Assembly: GCA_964419335.1 (NCBI GenBank)
Contig: CAYQOX010000026.1
Coordinates: 1-64,000 of the forward strand
Reading direction: 5' to 3'
Source: CAYQOX01 sp964419335
Lineage (GTDB): Bacteria > Hinthialibacterota > Hinthialibacteria > Hinthialibacterales > Hinthialibacteraceae
Length of the DNA: 64,000 nucleotides
Of this stretch, positions 8,018 through 17,294 are shown piece by piece (position 1 is the first letter of the stretch; each line of letters begins with the position of its first letter). The position numbers and the translations under genes are program-made. Under the pieces are notes generated by a model. That model did not search any database. It was not told the origin of the DNA and was given only the letters and a program-made list of their open reading frames with translations.

Positions 8018-9732
8018 TCGCTTTGTTCCAAAATCGCGGGCCTAGCAATTTCAGCCAATGGGTTGTCCTTCTCTACATTTTCAATCTTATACTGGTATCC
8101 TTGCTCCGTAAGAAAACGCTGCCGCTTTTGAGCAAAATCCCCTTCGTTACTGTCTCGGGTTATGATGGTATAAAAATGCGCCCGCACTCCTTCTTTCTTG
8201 GGACGAAGAATCCGCCCCAACCGTTGCGCTTCTTCCTGACGCGAGCCAAAAGCACCCGAAATCTGAATCGCTACATTCGCCTCAGGTAAATCAACCGCAA
8301 AATTGGCCACCTTGGATACCACCATCCCACTCAATTCTCCCTCTCGAAACTGACGGTATAACTTCTCCCGCTCTGCATTCGGCGTTTTCCCGGTAATGAT
8401 CGGTAAATGAAACGCACTCGACACGACCTTTAATTGCCGTAAATATTGCCCAATGATCATCACCTGATCCTTCTCATGTTTCTCCAACAACTTCTCCAAC
8501 ACATCCATCTTGATCGGATTCTCCGAAGCAATGCGATATTGCGTCCGGGACGGAGCCACCACATACTCATGCCGCATTTCCGGCGCCATGGGAACCCGTA
8601 TCTCATGGCATTCCGCGGTGGCAATCCACCCCTGCTTCTCCAACACTTTCCAAGGTACGTCATAACATTTGGGACCAATCAAACTAAATACATCAGTCTC
8701 CAAACCGTCTTCCCGCACCAACGTCGCTGTTAATCCCAGCCGCCTTCGGGCTTGAATATCGGCCGTCACCCGAAACACTGGCGCCGGCAATAAATGCACT
8801 TCATCATACAAAATCAATCCCCAATCCTCGGCTTCGAACAATTTCAAATGAGGAAACTCATTCGTATTTTTCTTCCGGTACGTGAGAATCTGGTAGGTCG
8901 CAATGGTCACGGGGCCAATCTCTTTCACCTCCCCGCTATATTCCTTCACTGAATCTTCATCCAAATAAGTTTTATCGAGGATTTCACTTTTCCATTGCCG
9001 CAACGCCACCACATTGGTCACCAAAATCAACGTCTTTTTCTTAATCGCCCCCATCGCGGCTAAACCAATAACCGTCTTCCCCGAACCACAAGGCAAAACC
9101 ACCGTACCGCTTCCCCCTTCATAACGTCCATCACGGTAAAACGCAGAAACCGCCGAATTCTGATAATCACGCAATTGAAACAGTTTCCCACTCTTCATGG
9201 TCTCCCGCAACTCAATCTCCAACGGCTCCCCTTCCACATACCCCGCAATATCCTTCACCGGATACCCAATCTTGATGAGGTTTTGCTTCAAATGGCCGCG
9301 ATAATCTCCCCCGACTTCTGCGGTATGCCGATCTATTCGATCCGTGATATAATTCTGCGTCTTCTTATGGCGGCTGATTTGATCCAACAACAGCGGGTCT
9401 TCACTACGCAGCAAAAGCCGCTCTCCCTCTTTCTCCAACACCAACCGGCCAAAACGCCCCATATATTCTATAATGTCCGTCTTTACATTGGGCGGGATGG
9501 GATAGCGCGAATACTTTTCCAGATTGTTCAACACCTCTTCCGCCTTGATCCCCGCACTCGCGGCATTCCATAACGAAAGCGGAGAAATGACATACGTATG
9601 AATATGCTCAGGGCACTTCACCAATTCTGCAAACGTCCCCAACAGATCCCGGGCTTCTTCAAAAGCCTCTGAATCGACATCCAGAAAGACAGTTTTGTCG
9701 CTTTGTACAATAATCGGTTTTTCTGAAACCAT
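8014..9732 (-). CDS. XPB/UvsW-type superfamily 2 DNA helicase
   Basis: A 572-residue SF2 helicase of the XPB (ERCC3/Ssl2/RAD25) class. Visible in order: an N-terminal damage-recognition-like region (residues 1-180), a Q-like FQLRDYQNSAV, Walker A PCGSGKT (about 214-220), DEVH box (310-313), GLTATLVRED with the XPB-specific RED triplet (about 340-342), and motif VI QRLGRILRPKK (around 500). XPB opens DNA in eukaryotic nucleotide excision repair and transcription initiation; bacterial members are ATP-dependent 3'-5' helicases of less settled role. No nuclease (Bax1 type) lies beside it. It heads a four-gene minus-strand run and is coupled by ATGA overlap to the helicase-associated gene. Confidence 0.93.
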   Translation of the reverse strand: MVSEKPIIVQSDKTVFLDVDSEAFEEARDLLGTFAELVKCPEHIHTYVISPLSLWNAASAGIKAEEVLNNLEKYSRYPIPPNVKTDIIEYMGRFGRLVLEKEGERLLLRSEDPLLLDQISRHKKTQNYITDRIDRHTAEVGGDYRGHLKQNLIKIGYPVKDIAGYVEGEPLEIELRETMKSGKLFQLRDYQNSAVSAFYRDGRYEGGSGTVVLPCGSGKTVIGLAAMGAIKKKTLILVTNVVALRQWKSEILDKTYLDEDSVKEYSGEVKEIGPVTIATYQILTYRKKNTNEFPHLKLFEAEDWGLILYDEVHLLPAPVFRVTADIQARRRLGLTATLVREDGLETDVFSLIGPKCYDVPWKVLEKQGWIATAECHEIRVPMAPEMRHEYVVAPSRTQYRIASENPIKMDVLEKLLEKHEKDQVMIIGQYLRQLKVVSSAFHLPIITGKTPNAEREKLYRQFREGELSGMVVSKVANFAVDLPEANVAIQISGAFGSRQEEAQRLGRILRPKKEGVRAHFYTIITRDSNEGDFAQKRQRFLTEQGYQYKIENVEKDNPLAEIARPAILEQSE

Positions 9733-9764
9733 ACTACAACCTTCTGTTTTTATAAAATGGACAT

Positions 9765-9809
9765 CTCGTCACGAGTCATGTTGAATAAAAAGCGTAAATA
9801 ATCATTATA
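9765..9809 (-). promoter_or_regulatory. Possible XPB-operon promoter and operator
   Basis: On the minus strand a TATAAT lies at 9809-9804, about 72 nt before the helicase start, but no good -35 is seen. An 11-bp dyad CTCGTcACGAG (9765-9775) falls just downstream of the predicted start point. It does not match the common LexA boxes. Weak evidence. Confidence 0.25.
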
Positions 9810-9838
9810 TCTGGAACTCCACCACAGAAAAAGAGTAT

Positions 9839-9879
9839 AAAAAACCCCCCGCCCAGTCTCACCACGACCAAACGGGGGG
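9839..9879 (-). terminator. Intrinsic terminator after the PilC/GspF gene
   Basis: Read on the minus strand, CCCCCCG and CGGGGGG pair around a loop of about 21 nt and are followed directly by TTTTTT. It lies 25 nt past the stop of the 9904-11151 gene and isolates that gene from the XPB operon. Confidence 0.75.
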
Positions 9880-9903
9880 ATTTCTTTTCTCTTCGTGGGA
9901 TTC

Positions 9904-11151
9904 CTAATTCCCAATTACGTTCGCCACGTTAAAGATCGGTAAATACAAGGCAACCACGACACCACCGATGATGCCTCCCAACAGCACAATCAGCAACGGT
10001 TCGATCAACTTCGCTAGCCCGTCCACCGCGTCGTCCACCTCGCGCTCATACGCTTCCGCCACCTTAATCAACATCTGATCCAAGGCACCGGTTTCTTCAC
10101 CAACCGCCACCATGTGCACCACCAGCGGCGGGAATATGGGGAAGGATTTCATCGGCTCGGCCACCGTATCTCCGTCTCGAATCGAAGCGTGAATATCCAC
10201 CATCGCCCGCGAAATGACCTCATTCCCGGAAGTATCCTTAACAATAATCAGCGTCTGCAAGATCGGAACCCCAGTATCCAGCAACGTACCAAACGTACGC
10301 GCGAAACGCGCCACCGCGGACTTCTGCACAATCTGCCCAAAGATAGGTAACTTCAACTTGATCCGGTCAAGAATATACCTTCCCATATCGGTGGTATTCA
10401 TTACCTTTAACAAGGCAATAAATCCTACGATGGCAATCAAGGGTACATACCACCGCTCGACCAAGCCCTCACTCAAATTGACCAACACCTGAGTGGGATA
10501 CGGCAGATCCGCCCCCATTCCGCTAAACATCTCCGCGAACTTGGGAACCACGAAAATCATAATAACTGCCACCACCCCCAACGCGATGGTAATAACCACA
10601 GCGGGATACCACATCGCGCCCTTCACCTTCGAGCGCACCGCCTGGCTCTTCTCCTGGAACAAGGCCAGACGATCCAAAACCTGCTCTAACGCACCCCCAA
10701 TCTCACCCGCCTTCACCATGTTCACATAAAGGCGATTGAAAATACGGGGATACTTCGCCATCGCTTCCGACAGGGTACTCCCGCCTTCAACCGAAGCCGT
10801 AATCCCGTCCAACGCTTCTTTCAAATTTTTATCTTCAACCTGCTCCTGCAAAATCTGTAAACTCCGGAGCAAAGGAAGCCCTGCACCAATCAGGGTCGCT
10901 AGCTGCCGGGAAAAAGCGGAAAGATTCTTCAGATTCACCTTCCCCCGGGAGATGATCTTCCCCAACATCCGCACAATAGGGAGATCCATAATATCGACTT
11001 GGCCAACACCTTGCTTTTGACGGTTGACCTGGGTCACGTAATACCCCATACTACGCAACCGCTCTACAACCGCTTCCTCCCCGGTGGCCTCGATATTTCC
11101 TTTGATTTCTTTCCCACCTTTGTCTAATGCCTTGTAACTATATGTAGGCAT
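9904..11151 (-). CDS. Type IV pilus / type II secretion inner-membrane platform protein (PilC/GspF family)
   Basis: Inner-membrane platform protein that couples the assembly ATPase to pilin or pseudopilin polymerisation. The start at 11151 gives the family N-terminus MPTYSYKALDKGG and has GGAGG 5 nt upstream; an upstream ATG (11163) would add MEAK. Two T2SF domains are recognisable: the first around LSAFSRQLATLIGAGLPLLR and YPAVVITIALGVVAVIMIFV, the second around VARFARTFGTLLDTGVPILQ and MVAVGEETGALDQMLIKVAE. The C-terminal helix (PLLIVLLGGIIGGVVVALYL) closes the protein. Three transmembrane segments are expected. Length (415) is normal. No pilB, pilT or pilin genes adjoin it, so pilus versus type II secretion cannot be decided. 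Confidence 0.92.
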   Translation of the reverse strand: MPTYSYKALDKGGKEIKGNIEATGEEAVVERLRSMGYYVTQVNRQKQGVGQVDIMDLPIVRMLGKIISRGKVNLKNLSAFSRQLATLIGAGLPLLRSLQILQEQVEDKNLKEALDGITASVEGGSTLSEAMAKYPRIFNRLYVNMVKAGEIGGALEQVLDRLALFQEKSQAVRSKVKGAMWYPAVVITIALGVVAVIMIFVVPKFAEMFSGMGADLPYPTQVLVNLSEGLVERWYVPLIAIVGFIALLKVMNTTDMGRYILDRIKLKLPIFGQIVQKSAVARFARTFGTLLDTGVPILQTLIIVKDTSGNEVISRAMVDIHASIRDGDTVAEPMKSFPIFPPLVVHMVAVGEETGALDQMLIKVAEAYEREVDDAVDGLAKLIEPLLIVLLGGIIGGVVVALYLPIFNVANVIGN

Positions 11152-11376
11152 CTTGGCCTCCAAACAGAATTATCTCACCAACTCAATAGAGTTCGCTCAT
11201 ATAGATTATTATAGGGATTTAGAAGTGAACGTCAACTTAGTTAGATAAAATGGTTACAACCAAATAACATTAACAAAAAATCCTATCCTCCAAGGCGAGA
11301 AATCCCAGAGCCTCATACACCGCCTCTTCCCCCCCCATTCAGCATCCATCCGCAATTCTCGACACCGGCCTTGTAA

Positions 11377-11727
11377 CTAAAATCCTAATTCCAACTTCGC
11401 CGCTTCACTCATCATCTCCGGATTCCATGGGGGATCCCACACCACTTCAACCTGACACGAACGAATCGCCGGGATCGCATCCACCCGGGTTTCCACATCC
11501 GGAGGAAGCGTACCCGCCACCGGACAGGCCGGAGAAGTAAGCGTCATATCAATATGACAATGTTTCTCTTCATTGACTTCAATTTTATAAATCAAACCTA
11601 AATCGAAGATATTCACCGGGATCTCCGGATCGTAACAATTTTTCACGACCGATAAAAGTTCATTTTTCAACTCTTCATCATCACAAAGAATTAAACGAGG
11701 GATATCAGTTGTTTTTTTCTCTTCCAT
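11377..11727 (-). CDS. sufT: MIP18/DUF59-family Fe-S maturation protein SufT
   Basis: A 116-residue protein of the MIP18 (DUF59) family, which helps mature Fe-S proteins. Diagnostic stretches are YDPEIPVNIFDLGLIYKIEV, the metal-ligand type motif MTLTSPACPVAG with its conserved Cys, and EVVWDPPWNPEMMSEAAK. It is the last gene of the suf operon, 29 nt after sufU, which supports the SufT assignment over PaaD (phenylacetate pathway), the main alternative for this family. No paa genes are present. Downstream to 11163 I see no gene. Confidence 0.86.
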   Translation of the reverse strand: MEEKKTTDIPRLILCDDEELKNELLSVVKNCYDPEIPVNIFDLGLIYKIEVNEEKHCHIDMTLTSPACPVAGTLPPDVETRVDAIPAIRSCQVEVVWDPPWNPEMMSEAAKLELGF

Positions 11728-11756
11728 AAACCCATCCTCTCCGTACGGTTTTCTCT

Positions 11757-12209
11757 TTATTCTGTCGATACCACGTCGTCTTTATCCTCTAAAGCGGCAC
11801 GCATGGTATGCCACGCCAGGGTCGCACACTTCACCCGCATAGGAAATTCGCGGACGCCCCCCAAGGCCTTCAATTTTCCCAACTTCGGCGTTTCTTGCAC
11901 TTTCTCCTCTTCTCCGGCCACGAGATGGTGGAAATTCTGAAATATCGCCTCGGCCTCTTCCACCGTCTTTCCTTTCAAACATTCCGTCATCATCGAAGCC
12001 GAAGCGGTCGAGATCGCACACCCCGCTCCATTGAACGAGGCATCTTTCACTTTCCCATCTTCCACGTGCAAATAAATCGTAAAGCGATCCCCACAGAGAG
12101 GGTTATACCCCTCCGCCGAATGATTCGCCTCCTCTAACTCTCTAAAATTCCTCGGCTTTTTTGAATGATCAAGGATCACTTCCTGGTAGAGTTCATCAAG
12201 TTCTGACAT
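11757..12209 (-). CDS. sufU: SUF system NifU-like protein SufU
   Basis: IscU/SufU-type protein of 150 residues. It has the three metal or sulfur ligand cysteines of the family at about positions 39 (NPLCGD), 64 (GAGCAIS) and 128 (VKCATLAWH). The roughly 20-residue insertion between the second and third cysteines (around LVAGEEEKVQETPKLGKLKA) is typical of SufU rather than IscU. In Firmicutes SufU is a zinc-dependent sulfurtransferase that accepts sulfur from SufS; a scaffold role is also discussed. Its start overlaps the sufS stop by one base, so it is translationally coupled to its presumed partner. Confidence 0.93.
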   Translation of the reverse strand: MSELDELYQEVILDHSKKPRNFRELEEANHSAEGYNPLCGDRFTIYLHVEDGKVKDASFNGAGCAISTASASMMTECLKGKTVEEAEAIFQNFHHLVAGEEEKVQETPKLGKLKALGGVREFPMRVKCATLAWHTMRAALEDKDDVVSTE

Positions 12210-13504
12210 TAGTGAAAAACCTCGATTACTTTTTTGATTCCCCGCACCAAGGCATCAATCTCCTCTTTCGTATTATAAAACGCCAGCGAAGCCCGCGCCG
12301 TCGCCGGTACACCAAACCGTTCCATCACCGGCTGGGCACAATGATGCCCGGTACGGATGGCAATCCCTTCACGGTCCATTATCGTCCCGATATCGTGTGG
12401 ATGAGCATTCTTCAACACAAAATTCAACACCGCGGTTCGTTCCCGGGCAGTTCCAATGAACCGCAATTCGGAAATCTCATGCAACTTCTCTAAAGCATAA
12501 TTATAGAGCTCATGCTCATAACGAGCGATATTCTCTAAGCAAAGAGCTTCCAAATAATCAATCGCCGCCGCCATCGCTATCGGCCCTACAATATCCGGCG
12601 TTCCCGCCTCAAATTTATACGGCAGCGTATTATACAAAGTCTTCTCAAAGGTGACCGAACGAATCATATCCCCCCCGCCCTGGTAGGGAGGCATCTCTTC
12701 TAAATATTTCTCTTTCCCATAAAGTACCCCCAATCCCGACGGTCCATACACCTTATGCGCCGAAAAAACATAGAAATCACAATCCAACGCCTGCACATCC
12801 ACTTTCGTATGAGGCACCGCCTGCGATCCATCAATCAACACCGGCACTCCTCGTTCATGGGCTAAATCCACGATCCGCTTCACCGGATTAATCGTTCCCA
12901 ATGCGTTCGATATATGAACCACGCTCACGAATTTCGTCCTCTCCGTGAGCATCTTCTCAAATTCTCCCATCATCAGCTCCCCATCCTCATTGATGGGAGC
13001 CACCCGCAGCACCGCCCCGGTCTGATCACGTACCATCTGCCAAGGCACAATGTTGGCATGATGCTCCATGTGGGTTAGGAGAATTTCATCCCCCTCCTTG
13101 AGATTATTGACCCCATAACTTTGAGCCACAAGGTTAATCGCCTCGGTCGCATTGCGTACGAACACAATCTCATACGGCTTTTTCGCATTCAAAAATTTCT
13201 GGATCGTCGTTCGAGCGTAATCATGCTGCTGGGTCGAAATCTGACTCAACAGATGTACTCCGCGATGAATATTCGAGTAATAGTCCGAATAAGCTTCGGT
13301 GATCGCATCGATCACACACTGAGGCTTCTGCGAGCTCGCGGCATTATCCAAATAAACCAGCGGCTTCCCATGAACCTTCCGCTGCAAAATCGGAAAATCC
13401 TTACGTATCTTCTCCACATCCAGTGAAGGACAGTGCTTGCTAGATGTAACAAGTGGAGTACTTGCAATGGTCATCAGGGACTCCTGTTTTAATCCGTGAT
13501 TCAT
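12209..13504 (-). CDS. sufS: Cysteine desulfurase SufS
   Basis: PLP-dependent type II cysteine desulfurase (431 residues) that takes sulfur from cysteine as a persulfide and hands it to SufU. Seen: YLDNAASSQKP at the N-terminus, NIHRGVH, THMEHHANIVPW, the PLP lysine in FSAHKVYGPSG (Lys251) and the catalytic cysteine in RTGHHCAQP (Cys389) in the short type II loop. The start overlaps sufD by 4 nt (ATGA). A second ATG ten codons on (MTIASTPL) is possible because the first residues are not conserved in the family. It lies fourth in sufB-C-D-S-U-T. Confidence 0.95.
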   Translation of the reverse strand: MNHGLKQESLMTIASTPLVTSSKHCPSLDVEKIRKDFPILQRKVHGKPLVYLDNAASSQKPQCVIDAITEAYSDYYSNIHRGVHLLSQISTQQHDYARTTIQKFLNAKKPYEIVFVRNATEAINLVAQSYGVNNLKEGDEILLTHMEHHANIVPWQMVRDQTGAVLRVAPINEDGELMMGEFEKMLTERTKFVSVVHISNALGTINPVKRIVDLAHERGVPVLIDGSQAVPHTKVDVQALDCDFYVFSAHKVYGPSGLGVLYGKEKYLEEMPPYQGGGDMIRSVTFEKTLYNTLPYKFEAGTPDIVGPIAMAAAIDYLEALCLENIARYEHELYNYALEKLHEISELRFIGTARERTAVLNFVLKNAHPHDIGTIMDREGIAIRTGHHCAQPVMERFGVPATARASLAFYNTKEEIDALVRGIKKVIEVFH

Positions 13505-14838
13505 GAAATCTTCTTTAAATTTAAATAGTCATGCAAAAGCGTATCCATCTTTTCACGTACGGCACCTACCGGGATCTCTTGAATCATTTCACTCGCAAAA
13601 GCATAGGTCAATAGGGCGCGCGCTTCTTTTTCCTTGATTCCTCGCGTCCGTAAATAAAAGACCGCATCCTCATCGATATGCCCCGTGGTCGCTCCGTGGG
13701 TACACTGCACATCGTCCGCGTAGATTTCCAACTGCGGGCGTGTATTCACCTCCGCCTCCTTCGACAAAAGCAACGTTTGGTTACTTTGCTTTGCATCGGT
13801 CTTTTGCGCCCCTTTCTCTACATAGATTCTACCACGAAACACATTTTGTGAATGATCATCCAAGATTCCTTTATACACTTCCCAGCTGCGGCCATGCGGC
13901 TTGCTATGGATTAACTTGGTATTATTGTCAACATGCTGCTTTTCCCGCAGCACCGAGAGTCCATACAACGTACTCTCCACATTTTCCCCTTTGAGCGATG
14001 AAACAATGTCATTCCGCGTCACCGCTCCCCTCAGCATCATCGAATTATGGATATGATTGCTATCACGATCAAGATGAATCAACGTCGAGGCCACATGATA
14101 AGCCCTTTCACTTTCACGCCCCATTTTTATATGATCCATCGACGCGTTCTCCCCCAGAATCACTTCCGTCACTCCATTGCTCATATAAGGATGCGCTCCC
14201 CATCCGGCATACGACTCAATGACCGTTGATTGACTCTGATTGCCCGCCACAATCAGGTTCCGGGGATGATTCAAGACCGCCGCCTCCTCCGCTACTGTGA
14301 TATAGAGTAAATGGATCGGCGACTCAACTTTCGTGTTTTTGGGAACATAAATGTACGCCCCATCCCGAAAGAAAGCGGTATTCAACGAATCGAAGGGCGT
14401 AGGATCATACTGGGTTTTCTGCGCAATATATGCCTCCACGTGAGACGGGTCGTCCTTCAATTCCTGCGCCAAACTTCGTACCCGCACACCTTCTGGCAAA
14501 CCTTCTAATTTGGAAAGTGACTCCGCAAAATGCCCATTCACGAATACCAGCAAATGCTCCCCTTCCTGCGGAAAGACATACTCCTCCACATCCTTCGCAT
14601 TCACCTGAGGGCTCGTCTCCTCCGCCAAACGATAAGCCGGCTCCAACAGCGGCTGCACGTTGATGTTTTTCCATTCTTCCACCTTCATCGTTGGAAAGCC
14701 GGTTTGATCCAAGCGGGCAATTGCATCTTTCCGAATTTCGTGAAGCCAAGCGGGACTGCTCCCCGCCAGTTCTTTCTCCACTTCCTCAAAACGCGAGAGA
14801 TAATGCGCTTTTCGTTCTTGTATATCGATCTTCGTCAT
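13501..14838 (-). CDS. sufD: Fe-S cluster assembly protein SufD
   Basis: Right-handed beta-helix subunit of the SufBCD scaffold, 445 residues. The N-terminal helical part (WLHEIRKDAIARLDQTGFPT, EEWKNINVQPL) matches SufD. The core contains SPIHLLYITVAEEAAVLNHP and RNLIVAGNQSQSTVIESYAG, and the C-terminal part has KSNQTLLLSKEAEVNTRPQ-type and THGATTGHIDEDAVFYLRTR motifs. SufD pairs with SufB on a SufC dimer to build clusters in the cytoplasm. It is 60 nt downstream of sufC and overlaps sufS by 4 nt. Confidence 0.93.
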   Translation of the reverse strand: MTKIDIQERKAHYLSRFEEVEKELAGSSPAWLHEIRKDAIARLDQTGFPTMKVEEWKNINVQPLLEPAYRLAEETSPQVNAKDVEEYVFPQEGEHLLVFVNGHFAESLSKLEGLPEGVRVRSLAQELKDDPSHVEAYIAQKTQYDPTPFDSLNTAFFRDGAYIYVPKNTKVESPIHLLYITVAEEAAVLNHPRNLIVAGNQSQSTVIESYAGWGAHPYMSNGVTEVILGENASMDHIKMGRESERAYHVASTLIHLDRDSNHIHNSMMLRGAVTRNDIVSSLKGENVESTLYGLSVLREKQHVDNNTKLIHSKPHGRSWEVYKGILDDHSQNVFRGRIYVEKGAQKTDAKQSNQTLLLSKEAEVNTRPQLEIYADDVQCTHGATTGHIDEDAVFYLRTRGIKEKEARALLTYAFASEMIQEIPVGAVREKMDTLLHDYLNLKKIS

Positions 14839-14898
14839 AGTTATTCCTGCCTCGTCACTCGTTCCTGATTCTTGCCAATTTCCAATTTCTTCCGCTTC

Positions 14899-15669
14899 CT
14901 ACGCGGAAACCGGCACTTCATCATCCGCATGCTCTTCAATCCAAGCATATCCTTTGTCTTCCACCTTGTGCGCCAGTTCATGTCCACCCGTTCTCACGAT
15001 TTTTCCTCCCGCAAGAATATGGACCACATCCGGCACCAAGTGATTAAGAATTCGCTGATAGTGGGTAATCACCATAAATGAACGTTCTGGACCCCGTAGC
15101 GCATTCACTCCATTGGCCACAATCCGCAGCGCGTCTACGTCCAAACCCGAATCGGTCTCATCCAAAATCGCCAATCGGGGATCCAACACCGCCAGGTGAA
15201 AAATCTCATTCCGCTTCTTCTCTCCACCCGAGAAGCCTTGATTCACCGGTCGATTCAACAATTGGTCCTGCAATTCGACCAGTTTCATCTTCTCTTTCAC
15301 CATTTCCAAGAAATCGACCGCATCGATTTCTTCCTCGCCCCGTGCCTTGCGGATCGAGTTATAAGCCGTTCGCAAAAAGTAGGAATTACTGATTCCGGGA
15401 ATCTCCACGGGATATTGAAAAGCCATAAACACGCCTCCATGTGCCCGCTCTTCGGGATCCATCTCCAACAGATCCTTCCCTTCATACAACACTTTCCCTT
15501 CCGTCACTTCATAAGCCTCATTCCCGGCCAACACCTGCGAAAGCGTGCTTTTTCCCGAACCGTTGGGGCCCATAATGGCATGCACTTCCCCTTTGTTCAT
15601 CTTCAAGTTAATTCCATTAAGGATTTCTTTTCCTTCAATTGAAACATGTAGATTTTTAATTTCCAGCAT
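14899..15669 (-). CDS. sufC: Fe-S cluster assembly ATPase SufC
   Basis: ABC-type ATPase of the SufBCD complex, soluble rather than part of a transporter. Start chosen at 15669: it gives the family N-terminus MLEIKNLHVSIEGKEIL and has GGAG 9 nt upstream; ATGs at 15693 and 15684 would add a few unconserved residues. Walker A GPNGSGKST (about 34-42), Q-loop in FMAFQYPVEIPGISN, signature FSGGEKKRNEI, Walker B LAILDETDSGLDVDAL and the H-loop VITHYQRIL are all intact. Length 256 residues is typical. It lies between sufB and sufD. Confidence 0.95.
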   Translation of the reverse strand: MLEIKNLHVSIEGKEILNGINLKMNKGEVHAIMGPNGSGKSTLSQVLAGNEAYEVTEGKVLYEGKDLLEMDPEERAHGGVFMAFQYPVEIPGISNSYFLRTAYNSIRKARGEEEIDAVDFLEMVKEKMKLVELQDQLLNRPVNQGFSGGEKKRNEIFHLAVLDPRLAILDETDSGLDVDALRIVANGVNALRGPERSFMVITHYQRILNHLVPDVVHILAGGKIVRTGGHELAHKVEDKGYAWIEEHADDEVPVSA

Positions 15670-15716
15670 CGTGTTTTTCTCCATTTTTATCATTGTATTC
15701 TCGTGATTTCCCTCGA

Positions 15717-17162
15717 TTAGCCAACACTGCCTTCCAAACTGATACTTAAGAGTTTCTGCGCTTCTACCGCGAACTCCATCGGCAGTTCCCGAAAAACTTC
15801 TTTACAGAATCCGTTCACAATCATACTGACCGCGTCTTCTTCAGAAATCCCGCGCTGTTGACAGTAGAATATCTGATCCTCGCCGATCTTCGACGTCGTC
15901 GCCTCGTGCTCTACCTGCGCTGTATTATTCTTCACATCGATATACGGGAACGTATGCGCCCCGCAGCGATCCCCAATCAACATCGAATCGCATTGGGTAT
16001 AATTCCGGGCCTTTTCTGCACTTTTCTGCACTTTCACCAATCCGCGATACGCATTATGCCCTTGCCCTGCAGAAATCCCCTTCGATACGATATTACTTCT
16101 TGTATTCTTTCCGATATGCACCATCTTGGTTCCCGTATCGGCTTGTTGATGGTTATTCGTCAACGCCACCGAGTAAAACTCGCCGACGGAATGATCCCCT
16201 TGCAAGATACAGCTGGGATACTTCCACGTAATCGCTGACCCCGTCTCTACCTGAGTCCACGAAATCTTGGAATTCACTCCCTGACACTTCCCACGCTTGG
16301 TCACAAAATTATAGATTCCACCTTTGCCTTCTTCATCGCCGGGATACCAGTTCTGCACCGTCGAATACTTAATCGTGGCGTTATCCATCGCCACCAGCTC
16401 CACCACCGCCGCATGCAGCTGGTTTTCATCCCGCTTCGGCGCCGTACATCCCTCTAAATAACTAACATATGCCCCTTCATCCGCAATGATCAGAGTTCGC
16501 TCAAACTGCCCCGTCTCCGAGGCATTGATCCGGAAATAAGTCGACAGCTCCATCGGACAACGTACCCCCTTGGGCACGTACACAAACGAACCATCACTAA
16601 ACACCGCGGAATTCAACGTAGCAAAGAAATTATCTGAATAAGGCACCACCGAGCCCAAATACTTCTTCACCAACTCGGGATGATTTTCTACCGCCTCGGA
16701 AAAGGAACAAAAGATAATCCCCAATTCCGAAAGCTTTTCCTTAAACGTCGTCGCCACCGATACGCTGTCAAAAACCGCGTCCACCGCGACTCCCGCCAAC
16801 ATTTCCTGCTCCTGCAGCGGGATCCCCAACTTGTTGTACGTCTCCAGCAATTCAGGATCCACCTCATCCAAACTCTTAGGACGCTCTTTATCCGACTTCG
16901 GGGCTGCGTAATAATGAATATCGTCGTAATCAATCGGCGGATAGTTGATAAAGGCCCAATTGGGCTCCTTCATCTTCTGCCAATGTTTAAATGCCCGTAA
17001 ACGCCATTCGAGCATAAACTCCGGCTCGTTCTTCTTCGCTGAGATGTACTTAATAATTTCTTCATCCAAACCTTTTGGCGCTTTTTCCTGCTCTATATTC
17101 GTGATAAATCCATATTTATACTCTTGAAGCGCCTCTTGAATGGTCTTTTCCGATGTGGACAT
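15717..17162 (-). CDS. sufB: Fe-S cluster assembly protein SufB
   Basis: First gene of the suf operon; scaffold subunit of 481 residues. Characteristic stretches: MLEWRLRAFKHWQKM, VRCPMELSTYFRINASETGQ, IADEGAYVSYLEGCTAP, NWYPGDEEGKGGIYNFVTKR, HIGKNTRSNIVSKGISAGQG and HEATTSKIGEDQIFYCQQRG. These include the conserved cysteine and histidine region implicated in cluster assembly at the SufB-SufD interface. About 100 nt of leader separates it from a near-consensus promoter carrying two inverted repeats, so the whole operon is probably repressor controlled. Confidence 0.95.
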   Translation of the reverse strand: MSTSEKTIQEALQEYKYGFITNIEQEKAPKGLDEEIIKYISAKKNEPEFMLEWRLRAFKHWQKMKEPNWAFINYPPIDYDDIHYYAAPKSDKERPKSLDEVDPELLETYNKLGIPLQEQEMLAGVAVDAVFDSVSVATTFKEKLSELGIIFCSFSEAVENHPELVKKYLGSVVPYSDNFFATLNSAVFSDGSFVYVPKGVRCPMELSTYFRINASETGQFERTLIIADEGAYVSYLEGCTAPKRDENQLHAAVVELVAMDNATIKYSTVQNWYPGDEEGKGGIYNFVTKRGKCQGVNSKISWTQVETGSAITWKYPSCILQGDHSVGEFYSVALTNNHQQADTGTKMVHIGKNTRSNIVSKGISAGQGHNAYRGLVKVQKSAEKARNYTQCDSMLIGDRCGAHTFPYIDVKNNTAQVEHEATTSKIGEDQIFYCQQRGISEEDAVSMIVNGFCKEVFRELPMEFAVEAQKLLSISLEGSVG

Positions 17163-17250
17163 AACCCTTTTACTCCTACTTAATTTGATTTATGGTAATT
17201 TATCTTGACTTACGATGTTTACTAAAGAAATTCTAAAACCTTAATAATTT

Positions 17251-17269
17251 TACTTGACATAGTCAACTA
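17251..17269. promoter_or_regulatory. Operator-like inverted repeat over the suf -10 and start site
   Basis: TTGAC-ATA-GTCAA is a perfect 5-bp-arm dyad (17254-17266) that extends to 8 bp with one mismatch per side. It spans the end of the -10 and the predicted transcription start. It shares its core with the longer dyad upstream. Confidence 0.55.
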
Positions 17270-17294
17270 TACCCGTTTTAGTTGACGCTGTCAA
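17266..17294 (-). promoter_or_regulatory. suf operon sigma70-type promoter
   Basis: On the minus strand TTGACA (17294-17289) and TATAGT (17271-17266) are separated by exactly 17 nt. The predicted start point is near 17259, leaving a leader of about 97 nt before sufB. Both elements are overlapped by the inverted repeats listed separately, so binding there would block RNA polymerase. Confidence 0.65.
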
